Part shown: positions 1 through 7,577 of the stretch, one piece after another
Layout of the letters: every line of letters begins with the position of its first letter
How positions within the stretch are numbered: position 1 is the stretch's first letter
Source: Tethybacter castelli
GTDB taxonomy: Bacteria > Pseudomonadota > Gammaproteobacteria > Tethybacterales > Tethybacteraceae
Assembly: GCA_036679665.1 (NCBI GenBank)
Contig: JAZHEJ010000008.1
Span: 1 to 15,941 of the forward strand
Length of the DNA: 15,941 nt
Reading direction: 5' to 3'
Position numbers and translations under genes: made by a program
The notes under the pieces: model-generated
Database searches by the model: none
What the model was told of the DNA's origin: nothing
What the model saw: only the letters and a program-made list of their open reading frames with translations

Positions 1-96
1 AAGCTCAAGCGACGAACGGGACACCGAAAATTCGTTGCACGTAAAACTCGCGCTGGACTATTGATTTACAAGGTTTTTGCCCGACCGAAAGCTTAG
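1..96 (+). CDS. Possible 3' end of an upstream gene (very uncertain)
   Basis: Frame 1 is open from the first base to a TAG at 94-96, giving 31 residues that are strongly basic (many Lys and Arg) and end in FARPKA. It could be the C-terminal tail of a gene that starts outside the window. A second frame is also open for 20 residues (ending LALDY, stop at 62-64), so the open frame alone proves little. I recognise no family. Being followed by an AT-rich region with a dyad is compatible with a gene end. Confidence 0.2.
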   Translation, partial: KLKRRTGHRKFVARKTRAGLLIYKVFARPKA

Positions 97-283
97 TCGG
101 CATATCCAACATCGAAACACTTTATTTATTGTCATATATGGATATCCATGTGCAATAAATCCATGTTCAAAATGATCTGAGGTTTTTTTTCAATAAACCC
201 ATTCTGCCACAATGTATCAAACTTTTCTTGTGCTGAGAAAGTCCTGTCATCACAGCATGTAACCGACGATTGTTTTTTTATAT
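97..283. other. AT-rich intergenic region
   Basis: This stretch lies between the possible upstream gene end and the stop codon of the minus-strand SMP-30 gene. It is clearly more AT-rich than the rest of the window and has an 8-T run at 183-190 and a 7-T run near 273-279. Apart from the dyad at 124-160 I see no gene, no tRNA and no convincing intrinsic terminator: a weak TGCTG/CAGCA stem (231-235 with 253-257) has a long loop and no adjacent U-tract. Confidence 0.5.
124..160. repeat. Long imperfect inverted repeat centred on ATGGATATCCAT
   Basis: ATTTATTG at 124-131 is the exact reverse complement of CAATAAAT at 153-160. Inside them lies the 12-bp perfect palindrome ATGGATATCCAT (138-149), with a partly pairing CAT/GTG between, leaving small bulges. 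The structure is AT-rich and has no T-tract directly after it on either strand, so it is not a classic rho-independent terminator. It could be an operator, a processing hairpin or a weak terminator. Confidence 0.4.
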
Positions 284-1177
284 TTATCCGCGAAACAGAT
301 GTTCGGAGCACCCGCGTGAGGTAAGACCGCTGATCAAAAACACCCCGCCGGCATCCGGAAACATTTGCTTTTCTTGCAGGTCGTCTTCGCGTTGCGCAGA
401 AGTGACTACCATAGACGAAAGAGCCGCATCCGCGAAAGCAGGCATCGTCGTGTAAGTTGCGGGAATCGCCACTTTACCCAGTAGCTCGCCTGAGTCGGAA
501 ATTTTGCATACGCTCCCGCCCGCATACATCGCGCACCAATAGTTGCCGTCGCTGTCAAAACAAGCTCCATCCGGACGAGCTGGATTATCAGGTGCAAAAG
601 AATAGATAATCTCCCGCTCATTTAGCGTACCGGTTTGCAGATCATAAGTTGAACGATACACCTGCCGGGTCGGCGTATCCGTATACCAAACTTCCGAGCG
701 ATGCGGATGAAAAGCCAGCCCGTTGAAGGTGGTGAAATTATCCTGCACTAGTCGCATCCGATCCGCATGCGGTTCAAGGCAATACAGCTTAGCTTTGCCG
801 GCCCGTTGCGGATCGACTGTTCCTACCAGCAACCTGCCCTGCGCGTCGCACCTGCCATCATTAAACCTGCCTCCTGTTGCTGAGTGTTCAGGATCAGGAT
901 GAGGACACAACATGCGCAAATCACACGGATCAACAAACGGATCGGCAACATAAACACCCTTTTCCATGGCTAAAATCATGCCTCCATCTTCACGAAACGC
1001 AAAGCAACCGGTTTTCTGCTCAAGCTTTGCACACTGCGCATTGTCGCCATCAAGAGTCATCCGCCAAATTTTGCGCGCGTCAATGTCGGTCCAATATATT
1101 TTTTGGTCGGTCGGATTCCAACGCGGACATTCTCCTAACTTGGCGTTGGCTTTGTATATACAATGTACAGCAGACAT
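284..1177 (-). CDS. SMP-30/gluconolactonase/LRE family protein
   Basis: 297-residue six-bladed beta-propeller protein of the SMP-30/gluconolactonase family, which are metal-dependent sugar-lactone hydrolases. The characterised-family metal ligands can be aligned: E16 in LGECPRW, N152 in FNGLAFH and D203 in RPDGACFD. R104 and N106 in GGRFNDGRCD match the substrate-binding region. The start at 1177 is supported because E16 sits as near to the N-terminus as in characterised members. No signal peptide is seen, so it is probably cytoplasmic. The usual late motif of the type FGGxDL before VTSA is replaced by FADAAL, so the precise substrate may differ. It is divergent from pgi, with 14 bp between start codons, which suggests shared control and a role in sugar or sugar-acid metabolism. 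The substrate cannot be told from sequence. Confidence 0.88.
   Translation of the reverse strand: MSAVHCIYKANAKLGECPRWNPTDQKIYWTDIDARKIWRMTLDGDNAQCAKLEQKTGCFAFREDGGMILAMEKGVYVADPFVDPCDLRMLCPHPDPEHSATGGRFNDGRCDAQGRLLVGTVDPQRAGKAKLYCLEPHADRMRLVQDNFTTFNGLAFHPHRSEVWYTDTPTRQVYRSTYDLQTGTLNEREIIYSFAPDNPARPDGACFDSDGNYWCAMYAGGSVCKISDSGELLGKVAIPATYTTMPAFADAALSSMVVTSAQREDDLQEKQMFPDAGGVFLISGLTSRGCSEHLFRG
1152..1163. promoter_or_regulatory. Palindrome TTGTATATACAA by the divergent starts; possible pgi -10
   Basis: A 12-bp perfect palindrome lies 14 bp inside the SMP-30 coding region and 28 bp before the pgi start. It overlaps TACAAT (1159-1164), a plausible -10 hexamer for pgi that would put transcription start near 1171. 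No good -35 stands 16-18 bp upstream. With only 14 bp between the two start codons, regulatory DNA has to lie inside coding sequence, which is why I list this weak candidate. It could be chance, as short AT palindromes are common. Confidence 0.25.
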
Positions 1178-1191
1178 AGCAACTAGATTGT

Positions 1192-2769
1192 ATGCACCCT
1201 GAACTGAATGCCGCTTGGCAAAAACTTACCGATTTATCCGAGCATCCGCCGCCGCATAACGCGCTTGATAATCTTGCCGTGCGACATCTGGCCGCTGCGG
1301 GATTGACTTTGGACTATAGCAAAGCGCGCATTGACAACGCCACGCTTGATGTGCTTGCCGCTTTGGCTGATGCAGCCGAGCTTGATAAAAAATTTCAGGC
1401 CATGTTTGCCGGTGAGCAAATCAATCACACCGAAAAACGCGCCGTACTGCATCCGCGACTGCGCGCCGACAACGCCCCGGCTGAAGTGATCAACGAATTG
1501 GATCGTTTTTTAGATTTCGCCGAGCGACTGCACAATGCCGAATGTCTAGACAGCATCGGCCATCCGATCAAAACCATCGTGCATATCGGAATCGGAGGAT
1601 CATATCTTGGGCCGAAACTGCTTTACGAATCATTGCCCGGCCAAGGACCGGACTGCCGTTTTGTGGCGAACATCGATCCGGCGGCCATTCATGAAACGCT
1701 TGTCGGACTAGATCCCGCCAGCACCCTCATCGTCAGCGTCAGTAAATCAGGCGCAACCACCGAAACGTTAGAGAATACGCGCCTGGCAATGAATTGGCTC
1801 ACGGCCAGCTTAGGTAGCACGCAGGCCATTCGCCAGCAGGTGGTGGTCAGCGCCAATCCGGATGCTGCCGTTAAGCTCAACTGTCAACCGGAGCACGCTT
1901 TTTTAATCTGGGATTGGGTGGGCGGTCGCTATTCGTTATGGTCAGCAGTATCGGTATCCGTCGCCGCTTCACTAGGGGCTGAGAATTTTCGCGATTTGCT
2001 TGCCGGCGCGCAGGCCATGGATCAGCACGTTAAAGACACGGTCGGCTTATCGAACATCGCTGTGTTGCTAGCGACACTGCATATCTGGCACACTATGGCA
2101 TTGTCTGCTCAATCGCACTGCGTAGTTGCCTACCAGCATCGGTTGCGCTCATTGCCCGCCTACTTGCAACAACTGGTCATGGAAAGCAACGGCAAATCCA
2201 CGGCGATGTCCGGCGCTTCGTTAAAACGCCCCACCGAAGTCATCTGGTGGGGAGGAGAAGGAACCAACGATCAGCACTCGTATTTTCAACTGTTGCTGCA
2301 AGGCATGCAACCGACCCCGGCAGATTTCATCTTGTGCCTGGAGCCTTTCGCTGGCGAGGACCCTAGTATGCACCAACAACTGATCGCACATTGCCTGGGC
2401 CAAAGCCGCGCATTGTGGCAAGGACGCGATCTGGAGCAATCGCGGGCAGAACTTACCGCCGGTGGCATGAACGGCTTGCAGGCCGACGCACTCGCCCCGC
2501 ATTTGATCGTCCCTGGCGGCCAACCCAGCAACATTATCATTATGCCCAGACTCAGTGCGTTCAGTTTGGGCGCGCTACTTAGCCTATACGAACATATGAC
2601 CGCCGTTTCCGGTTGGTTATGGGGTATCAATTCTTTTGACCAATGGGGTGTCGAGCTTGGCAAAATCAACTTTCGGCAAGTTTTGGCCGCCATGCAACAA
2701 GCAAACAACATCAGGCTTGATCCACCTTCTGAAGCTATAAGAAAACTGATGCTAGAACAAATCCCTTGA
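1192..2769 (+). CDS. pgi: Glucose-6-phosphate isomerase
   Basis: 525-residue cytoplasmic enzyme that interconverts glucose 6-phosphate and fructose 6-phosphate in glycolysis and gluconeogenesis. Family motifs run in order: IGIGGSYLGP (phosphosugar-binding), SKSGATTETL, the VGGRYSLWSAV signature, MESNGKS with the catalytic-base glutamate at E331, GEGTNDQHSYFQ with the ring-opening histidine at H362, and the C-terminal SFDQWGVELGK signature with K491. The usual Gly after GTN is Asp (D360) here. The length is slightly shorter than the approximately 549 residues of E. coli Pgi. The ATG at 1192 fits because ELNAAWQKL aligns with the N-terminus of known Pgi proteins. No Shine-Dalgarno sequence precedes it. 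Its upstream region overlaps the 5' coding end of the divergent SMP-30 gene. acnA follows after 168 bp, probably with its own promoter. Confidence 0.97.
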   Translation: MHPELNAAWQKLTDLSEHPPPHNALDNLAVRHLAAAGLTLDYSKARIDNATLDVLAALADAAELDKKFQAMFAGEQINHTEKRAVLHPRLRADNAPAEVINELDRFLDFAERLHNAECLDSIGHPIKTIVHIGIGGSYLGPKLLYESLPGQGPDCRFVANIDPAAIHETLVGLDPASTLIVSVSKSGATTETLENTRLAMNWLTASLGSTQAIRQQVVVSANPDAAVKLNCQPEHAFLIWDWVGGRYSLWSAVSVSVAASLGAENFRDLLAGAQAMDQHVKDTVGLSNIAVLLATLHIWHTMALSAQSHCVVAYQHRLRSLPAYLQQLVMESNGKSTAMSGASLKRPTEVIWWGGEGTNDQHSYFQLLLQGMQPTPADFILCLEPFAGEDPSMHQQLIAHCLGQSRALWQGRDLEQSRAELTAGGMNGLQADALAPHLIVPGGQPSNIIIMPRLSAFSLGALLSLYEHMTAVSGWLWGINSFDQWGVELGKINFRQVLAAMQQANNIRLDPPSEAIRKLMLEQIP

Positions 2770-2828
2770 AATCCAAATAATTACTTTTTCTTACTTGAGC
2801 CTGATATCGCTTTTGAGAAGAGGTTGGC

Positions 2829-2844
2829 AAAATACGCGTATTTT
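2829..2844. promoter_or_regulatory. Perfect 16-bp palindrome AAAATACGCGTATTTT, possible operator
   Basis: The 16-bp sequence is identical to its reverse complement and lies in the 168-bp gap between pgi and acnA, about 94 bp before the acnA start. Two more T residues follow. Read as RNA it would need a CGCG loop on a weak six-pair A/U stem, a poor terminator. A binding site for a dimeric regulator upstream of acnA is an alternative. I do not recognise it as the site of a specific regulator. Confidence 0.3.
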
Positions 2845-2889
2845 TTACTGCTCTACAGCCAAAAGTTATTTAGCCCTAATCCAAACCGG

Positions 2890-2919
2890 TTGCTTGTAAA
2901 ATCAAACTAATGATCTATA
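2890..2919 (+). promoter_or_regulatory. Weak candidate promoter for acnA
   Basis: TTGCTT (2890-2895) and TCTATA (2914-2919) have an 18-bp spacer and resemble a sigma-70 promoter. Transcription would begin near 2926, only about 12 nt before the acnA ATG. Both boxes are imperfect, and AT-rich DNA gives such matches by chance. Confidence 0.25.
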
Positions 2920-2937
2920 TATCTGACAAAGCATTAA

Positions 2938-5625
2938 ATGAACAATCCTTATAGCGATTTACGTACCAGTTTTGGCGACGACAAAGGTGTTGAAGGTGAG
3001 CTTTATAGCCTGCAAGCGCTAGCCAAATCCGGCTTTAATAACATTGACAAGTTGCCGGTTTCAATACGAATCGTGCTCGAATCGGTGTTGCGTAACTGCG
3101 GCAGCCAGTCAATCACTGCAGACCATGTCAAGCAAATCGCCAACTGGCAACCCAACGCCAAGCGCTCCGACGAGATTCCTTTCAAGGTTGCGCGCGTTGT
3201 CCTGCAAGACTTTACGGGTGTCCCTTTACTCGCTGATCTAGCCGCAATGCGTGACGCCGCTGTCGAACAACAAAGCAACGCCGCCGTCGTAGAGCCTCTG
3301 GTTCCGGTTGATTTGGTTGTTGATCACTCGGTACAAGTCGACAACTACGGCTCCAATGAAGCATTGCGATTGAATCTTGAGCGCGAGTTTCAACGCAATG
3401 GCGAACGCTACCGGTTCCTTAAATGGGGCATGGACGCTTTCAAATCCTTCCGGGTGGTTCCTCCGGGGGTGGGCATAGTCCACCAAGTCAACCTTGAGCA
3501 CCTTGCCAAAGGTCTGCTTGCCAATTCCAGCGACCCTGATTTATGGTACCCGGACACGCTGGTTGGAACCGATTCGCATACCACGATGATCAACGGCATC
3601 GGCGTTGTAGGCTGGGGTGTCGGCGGCATTGAAGCAGAAGCCGCTATGTTGGGCCAGCCTGTCTATATCCTTACGCCTGATGTCATCGGCGTCCATCTTA
3701 CTGGCAAGTTTAAAGAAGGTCGTACCGCGACTGATCTGGTTTTGACTGTTACTGAATTGTTGCGTAACACCAATGTTGTGGGCAAGTTCGTTGAGTTTTT
3801 TGGTGAAGGGGTGAAAACTCTTTCGGTACCAGATCGGGCCACGATCGGAAACATGGCTCCTGAATACGGCGCCACGATGGGCTTTTTCCCGGTTGATGAA
3901 AAGACCCTTGACTATTTTGCCGTGACCGGCAGGGACCAAAAAGACATTGATCGTTACCGATCGTATCTGGAGCACCAAGGCTTGTTTGGTATTCCCGCGG
4001 CAGGCCAATGCGACTATACCAAAGTCGTTGAACTTGATCTGGCGACCGTGGTACCTTCAGTAGCCGGTCCCAAGCGACCGCAAGATCGCATCGACTTGCC
4101 AGACCTTGGCGCCAAGTTTGCACAGCTACTGCACCAATCCAAGCAAGACAGCGGCTACGAACGCACCGCTGAGCAGACAACGACGCGCTATGCGACTGGC
4201 CGAGAAGGCATTGATGTTGGCGACGGCGATGTACTTATCGCCGCGATCACCTCATGCACCAACACTTCCAACCCGGCGGTATTGATCGCGGCCGGGCTCC
4301 TGGCGCGTAACGCGACCGCGAAGGGATTGACCGTGCACCCGCGCGTCAAAACTTCGCTTGCTCCCGGCTCGCGGGTTGTGACTGATTATCTTGACCGCAC
4401 CGTCCTCACCGCGGATTTGGAGAAACTGGGCTTTCATACCGTAGGCTACGGTTGTACAACCTGTATCGGCAATTCTGGTCCGATTGACGAGCAAATTGAC
4501 AAAGTACTGCTGGAACAAGGCGTGGTGGGCGCAGCAGTCCTGTCAGGCAACCGCAATTTCGAAGCTCGTATCCACCCTAACATTCGCGCCAACTTTCTGA
4601 TGTCGCCGCCCTTGGTAGTCGCATTTGCGCTAGCTGGAACTGTCGCGATTAATTTGGAAAAACAACCGCTGGGTGAAGGCACCGACGGACCTGTCTATTT
4701 GCGGGATATTTGGCCTTCTGAAGAAGCGATTCAGCAGGAGATGACTTACGCCAACGATCCGAGCTACTACAAGAAACGTTACGCCAACTATCAATCAGAA
4801 GTGCCGATGTGGCAAGAGATTTCCGCAGGTGGCGGGAGTCATTATGCTTGGGAAAGCGACTCGACCTATATTCGCAAACCGCCCTTTTTCAGTTTCGCTC
4901 GCGAAACGAATGTGATTAAAAATGCTCGCGCGCTGGCTATTTTGGGTAATTCGGTTACCACCGATCACATCAGCCCCGCCGGAGCCATCAAAGAAGAATC
5001 GCCGGCCGGCTCTTACCTGCGTTCCCAGGGGGTAACCTTATTTGATTTCAACAGTTACGGTTCGCGACGCGGCAATCATGAGGTCATGATGCGCGGCACC
5101 TTCGCCAATGTTCGGATCCGTAATCTTATGGCCCCGGGAACTGAAGGAGGCGTCACCACCCACCAACCTTCCGGTGAGGTAATGCCGATTTACGACGCAT
5201 CAATGCGCTATCAGAATGATGGCGTACCTTTGGTGATTTTTGCTGGCGACGAATACGGAACCGGCAGCTCGCGCGACTGGGCCGCCAAGGGCACACTGCT
5301 ACTTGGCGTAAAAGCGGTGATCGCCGGGAGCTACGAGCGCATCCATCGCTCCAATCTGGTCGGAATGGGCGTGCTTCCGCTGGAATTGCCCGCGGGTACC
5401 ACGGTAGCCTCCCTGGAACTTAATGGAACCGAAACATTTGACCTTGACGGGATCGATGCATCTCCCAAGCCCAATCAAAAAGCTATGCTTACCATCAAGC
5501 GCGACGGCGGCGAGACACAAAACGTGGAGCTACTCATGCGCATTGATACACCGAACGAAGCGGAATTGTTTACTTCCGGCGGTATTCTTCCGCATGTGCT
5601 CAATTTATTGACAGCTCAGGCATGA
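2938..5625 (+). CDS. acnA: Aconitate hydratase A
   Basis: 895-residue cytoplasmic [4Fe-4S] enzyme isomerising citrate to isocitrate via cis-aconitate in the TCA cycle; AcnA/IRP1 type by length and domain order. Cluster ligands are C440 in SCTNTSNP, C506 and C509 in YGCTTCIGNSGP, matching the spacing in E. coli AcnA. Other landmarks are VDLVVDHSVQVD, YPDTLVGTDSHTTM and, in the C-terminal swivel domain, GTGSSRDWAAKG followed by SYERIHRSNL. The N-terminal stretch KLPVSIRIVLESVLRN resembles betaproteobacterial AcnA as I remember it. The start is the first ATG of the open frame, and no Shine-Dalgarno sequence precedes it. It overlaps the LON-domain gene by 4 bp (ATGA), and nadA follows, so the three are probably one operon. 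Confidence 0.97.
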   Translation: MNNPYSDLRTSFGDDKGVEGELYSLQALAKSGFNNIDKLPVSIRIVLESVLRNCGSQSITADHVKQIANWQPNAKRSDEIPFKVARVVLQDFTGVPLLADLAAMRDAAVEQQSNAAVVEPLVPVDLVVDHSVQVDNYGSNEALRLNLEREFQRNGERYRFLKWGMDAFKSFRVVPPGVGIVHQVNLEHLAKGLLANSSDPDLWYPDTLVGTDSHTTMINGIGVVGWGVGGIEAEAAMLGQPVYILTPDVIGVHLTGKFKEGRTATDLVLTVTELLRNTNVVGKFVEFFGEGVKTLSVPDRATIGNMAPEYGATMGFFPVDEKTLDYFAVTGRDQKDIDRYRSYLEHQGLFGIPAAGQCDYTKVVELDLATVVPSVAGPKRPQDRIDLPDLGAKFAQLLHQSKQDSGYERTAEQTTTRYATGREGIDVGDGDVLIAAITSCTNTSNPAVLIAAGLLARNATAKGLTVHPRVKTSLAPGSRVVTDYLDRTVLTADLEKLGFHTVGYGCTTCIGNSGPIDEQIDKVLLEQGVVGAAVLSGNRNFEARIHPNIRANFLMSPPLVVAFALAGTVAINLEKQPLGEGTDGPVYLRDIWPSEEAIQQEMTYANDPSYYKKRYANYQSEVPMWQEISAGGGSHYAWESDSTYIRKPPFFSFARETNVIKNARALAILGNSVTTDHISPAGAIKEESPAGSYLRSQGVTLFDFNSYGSRRGNHEVMMRGTFANVRIRNLMAPGTEGGVTTHQPSGEVMPIYDASMRYQNDGVPLVIFAGDEYGTGSSRDWAAKGTLLLGVKAVIAGSYERIHRSNLVGMGVLPLELPAGTTVASLELNGTETFDLDGIDASPKPNQKAMLTIKRDGGETQNVELLMRIDTPNEAELFTSGGILPHVLNLLTAQA

Positions 5626-6296
5626 TCAGCGTTAGCGATCACCTTTTTTCCTCAGAGTTAGGCGAGTTGCCCAAATGCTTGCCAATCTTCCCGCTTGACG
5701 ACATGTTGCTGTTGCCCCAGGGGAAATTACCTTTGCAAATTTTCGAACCTCGCTATCTGGCCATGGTTGAAGACTGCTTTACCACCGGGCATCGAATGAT
5801 CGGCATCATTCAGCCCGCCAGCCCCGGCAAAAATAATCCTGAAGTCAACGCGGTTGGTTGCGCAGGAAGGATCATTTCATTCGCCGAACAAGAAGATGGG
5901 CGACTGATGATAATTCTGCAAGGCAAATGTCGATTTCGGATTAAACAAGAACTTGATCAGGTCAACGGTTATCGGGTAGTCGTACCAAGCTGGAACAAAT
6001 ACGTCCACGATATGTTTCCCCCGGATCGCGAAGCGCTGATCGTTGATCGGGACAAGTTGCAACATCATCTGAAGTCTTATCTCGACAGTAAAAGTCTCAC
6101 CGCAAATTGGGAAGCGATTGGTAAGACGCCGGATATCGAATTGGTGACTTCTTTGGCGATGCTATGCCCGTTTACCGCCGCGGAAAAACAATCATTGCTG
6201 GAAACGGCCAACACGAATCAGCTCGCTGAGAAACTTCTGGTACTGCTGGAAATATCTTCACACGAACAAAAAATCAGACCTGTTACCAAACACTAA
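5622..6296 (+). CDS. Stand-alone LON substrate-binding domain protein
   Basis: 224-residue protein made almost entirely of the LON N-terminal (PUA-like) domain: LPIFPLDDMLLLPQG, then LPLQIFEPRYLAMVED, then a GCAGRIISFAEQEDGR segment, ending in the helical part SLAMLCPFTAAEKQSL. It has no AAA+ ATPase and no Ser-Lys protease domain, so it is not a Lon protease. The length is typical of the stand-alone bacterial family, whose function is not established. By analogy with Lon it may bind peptides or unfolded protein. No signal peptide or membrane segment is seen. Its ATG overlaps the acnA stop (ATGA) and nadA begins 13 bp after its stop, so it is probably translated with both. Confidence 0.9.
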   Translation: MISVSDHLFSSELGELPKCLPIFPLDDMLLLPQGKLPLQIFEPRYLAMVEDCFTTGHRMIGIIQPASPGKNNPEVNAVGCAGRIISFAEQEDGRLMIILQGKCRFRIKQELDQVNGYRVVVPSWNKYVHDMFPPDREALIVDRDKLQHHLKSYLDSKSLTANWEAIGKTPDIELVTSLAMLCPFTAAEKQSLLETANTNQLAEKLLVLLEISSHEQKIRPVTKH

Positions 6297-6309
6297 ACGC
6301 AGTCTCAGC

Positions 6310-7428
6310 ATGAGTATCGCCAGTATTAACGATCCGCAGCCGATCAACTTTACTCAGTTTGAGCAGTTGCAGGCTACCAACTGCGACGAGCGTATTGGCG
6401 CGGCGCTGGCGCAACTTGGCAAGCGCTGTACTTTGCTGGCCCATCACTACCAACGCGCCGATATTTATCAGCATTCGCACTGGCAAGGAGATTCGTTGGA
6501 GCTAGCCACAAAGGCCGGCCAGCTTGACAATGACATAATCGTGTTTTGCGGCGTGCATTTTATGGCTGAAGTCGCCGATATGATGACCAGTGACGATCAG
6601 ATCGTGGTTTTGCCGGATCTGGCCGCGGGCTGTACGATGGCCGACATGGCATCGCTACCCAAAATCCTACAGTGCTGGCGCGAACTTGGCGAAATTTTTG
6701 ATCCTGACGAAATGATCACGCCTATCACCTACATCAACTCCACCGCTGACCTCAAAGCATTTTGTGGCAAACACGGCGGTATCACTTGTACTTCTTCCAA
6801 CGCGGGTGCAACGCTGGATTGGGCATGGCAACAGCGCCCCAAAGTGCTGTTTTTTCCTGACCAGCATCTTGGGCGTTGGACTGCGCTCCAACATGGCATA
6901 GAGCTTGATCAGATGGAAGTATGGGACTACAACCTACCTTACGGCGGATTGACCAAAACCCAAATTGAACAGGCGCGCATTCTGCTTTGGAAAGGACATT
7001 GCTCGGTACACCAGATGTTCCGGCCTGAGCATGTGCATGCGTGGCGCGAGACTCATCCGCGCGGTAAAGTCATTGCCCATCCCGAATGCTCATTACAAGT
7101 TTGCGAACTGGCTGATGAAGTTGGTTCGACCGGACATATCGTCCGTACGATCGCCGCTTCCAAGCCCGGCACAAGTTGGCTAGTCGGCACCGAACTCAAC
7201 CTGGTACAACGTCTGGCGCAAGAACACAAGTCGCGTGGCGTGGAGGTTAAATTCATGTCTCCGCTAGTTTGCATGTGCTCCACGATGGCGCGCATCGACC
7301 CGCCTCATTTAGCTTGGTGCTTGGAAAACCTGGTCGGTGGCGAAATCGTCAACCAGATCACCGTACCGACCGAAATCGCACATGATGCGGTGCGCGCGCT
7401 CGAACGCATGTTTAGCTTGAAAATTTGA
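6310..7428 (+). CDS. nadA: Quinolinate synthase
   Basis: 372-residue [4Fe-4S] enzyme that condenses iminoaspartate with dihydroxyacetone phosphate to quinolinate in de novo NAD synthesis. Motifs include LLAHHYQRADIY, GDSLELA, FCGVHFMAEVADMM, DLAAGCTMADM with C108, CTSSNAG, WKGHCSVH with C231, HPECSLQVCELAD, and LVCMCSTMARIDPPHL with C321 and C323, one of which should be the third cluster ligand. Length and C-terminal sequence fit the longer NadA subgroup. It is the third gene of the acnA cluster. No nadB or nadC lies in the window. ATG at 6310 is taken as start; the next in-frame candidates would cut into conserved sequence. No Shine-Dalgarno sequence is visible. Confidence 0.96.
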   Translation: MSIASINDPQPINFTQFEQLQATNCDERIGAALAQLGKRCTLLAHHYQRADIYQHSHWQGDSLELATKAGQLDNDIIVFCGVHFMAEVADMMTSDDQIVVLPDLAAGCTMADMASLPKILQCWRELGEIFDPDEMITPITYINSTADLKAFCGKHGGITCTSSNAGATLDWAWQQRPKVLFFPDQHLGRWTALQHGIELDQMEVWDYNLPYGGLTKTQIEQARILLWKGHCSVHQMFRPEHVHAWRETHPRGKVIAHPECSLQVCELADEVGSTGHIVRTIAASKPGTSWLVGTELNLVQRLAQEHKSRGVEVKFMSPLVCMCSTMARIDPPHLAWCLENLVGGEIVNQITVPTEIAHDAVRALERMFSLKI

Positions 7429-7450
7429 TCAACAGTTACGCTATTAGCAA

Positions 7451-7469
7451 TTGGCGTATTCTTCGCCAA
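7451..7469. terminator. Hairpin downstream of nadA, possible terminator without U-tract
   Basis: TTGGCG (7451-7456) and CGCCAA (7464-7469) form a six-pair stem with a seven-base loop, 23 bp after the nadA stop. No T-run follows on either strand, so it is not a standard intrinsic terminator. It could stabilise the 3' end of the mRNA. The remaining gap up to the protease gene (7470-7577) is AT-rich and likely holds that gene's promoter, but no convincing -35/-10 pair stands out. Confidence 0.35.
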
Positions 7470-7577
7470 AAGACAGTTAGAATTACACTGAGAATAGTAC
7501 CCTAATCGGTATCAGTATGCCTGCTTGTTAATCGAGTTTGGCTTGTTATTTCATTTATCTACTTATACATAATCAAT

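Noticed and set aside
877..1202. Plus-strand open frames antisense to SMP-30
   Set aside because: They overlap the conserved SMP-30 metal-site coding region and look like no protein family.
2286..2711. 141-codon minus-strand open frame inside pgi
   Set aside because: Antisense shadow of the conserved 3' half of pgi, including its catalytic motifs; no independent support.
3541..4180. Two overlapping minus-strand open frames of 155 and 143 codons inside acnA
   Set aside because: Both are antisense to intact acnA sequence and contradict each other; composition is what a long gene yields by chance.
7543..7573. TTGTTA / CATAAT as a promoter for the HtrA-type protease
   Set aside because: The 19-bp spacer is too long, and initiation would fall right at the start codon; no clear envelope-stress sigma-E type boxes were found either.
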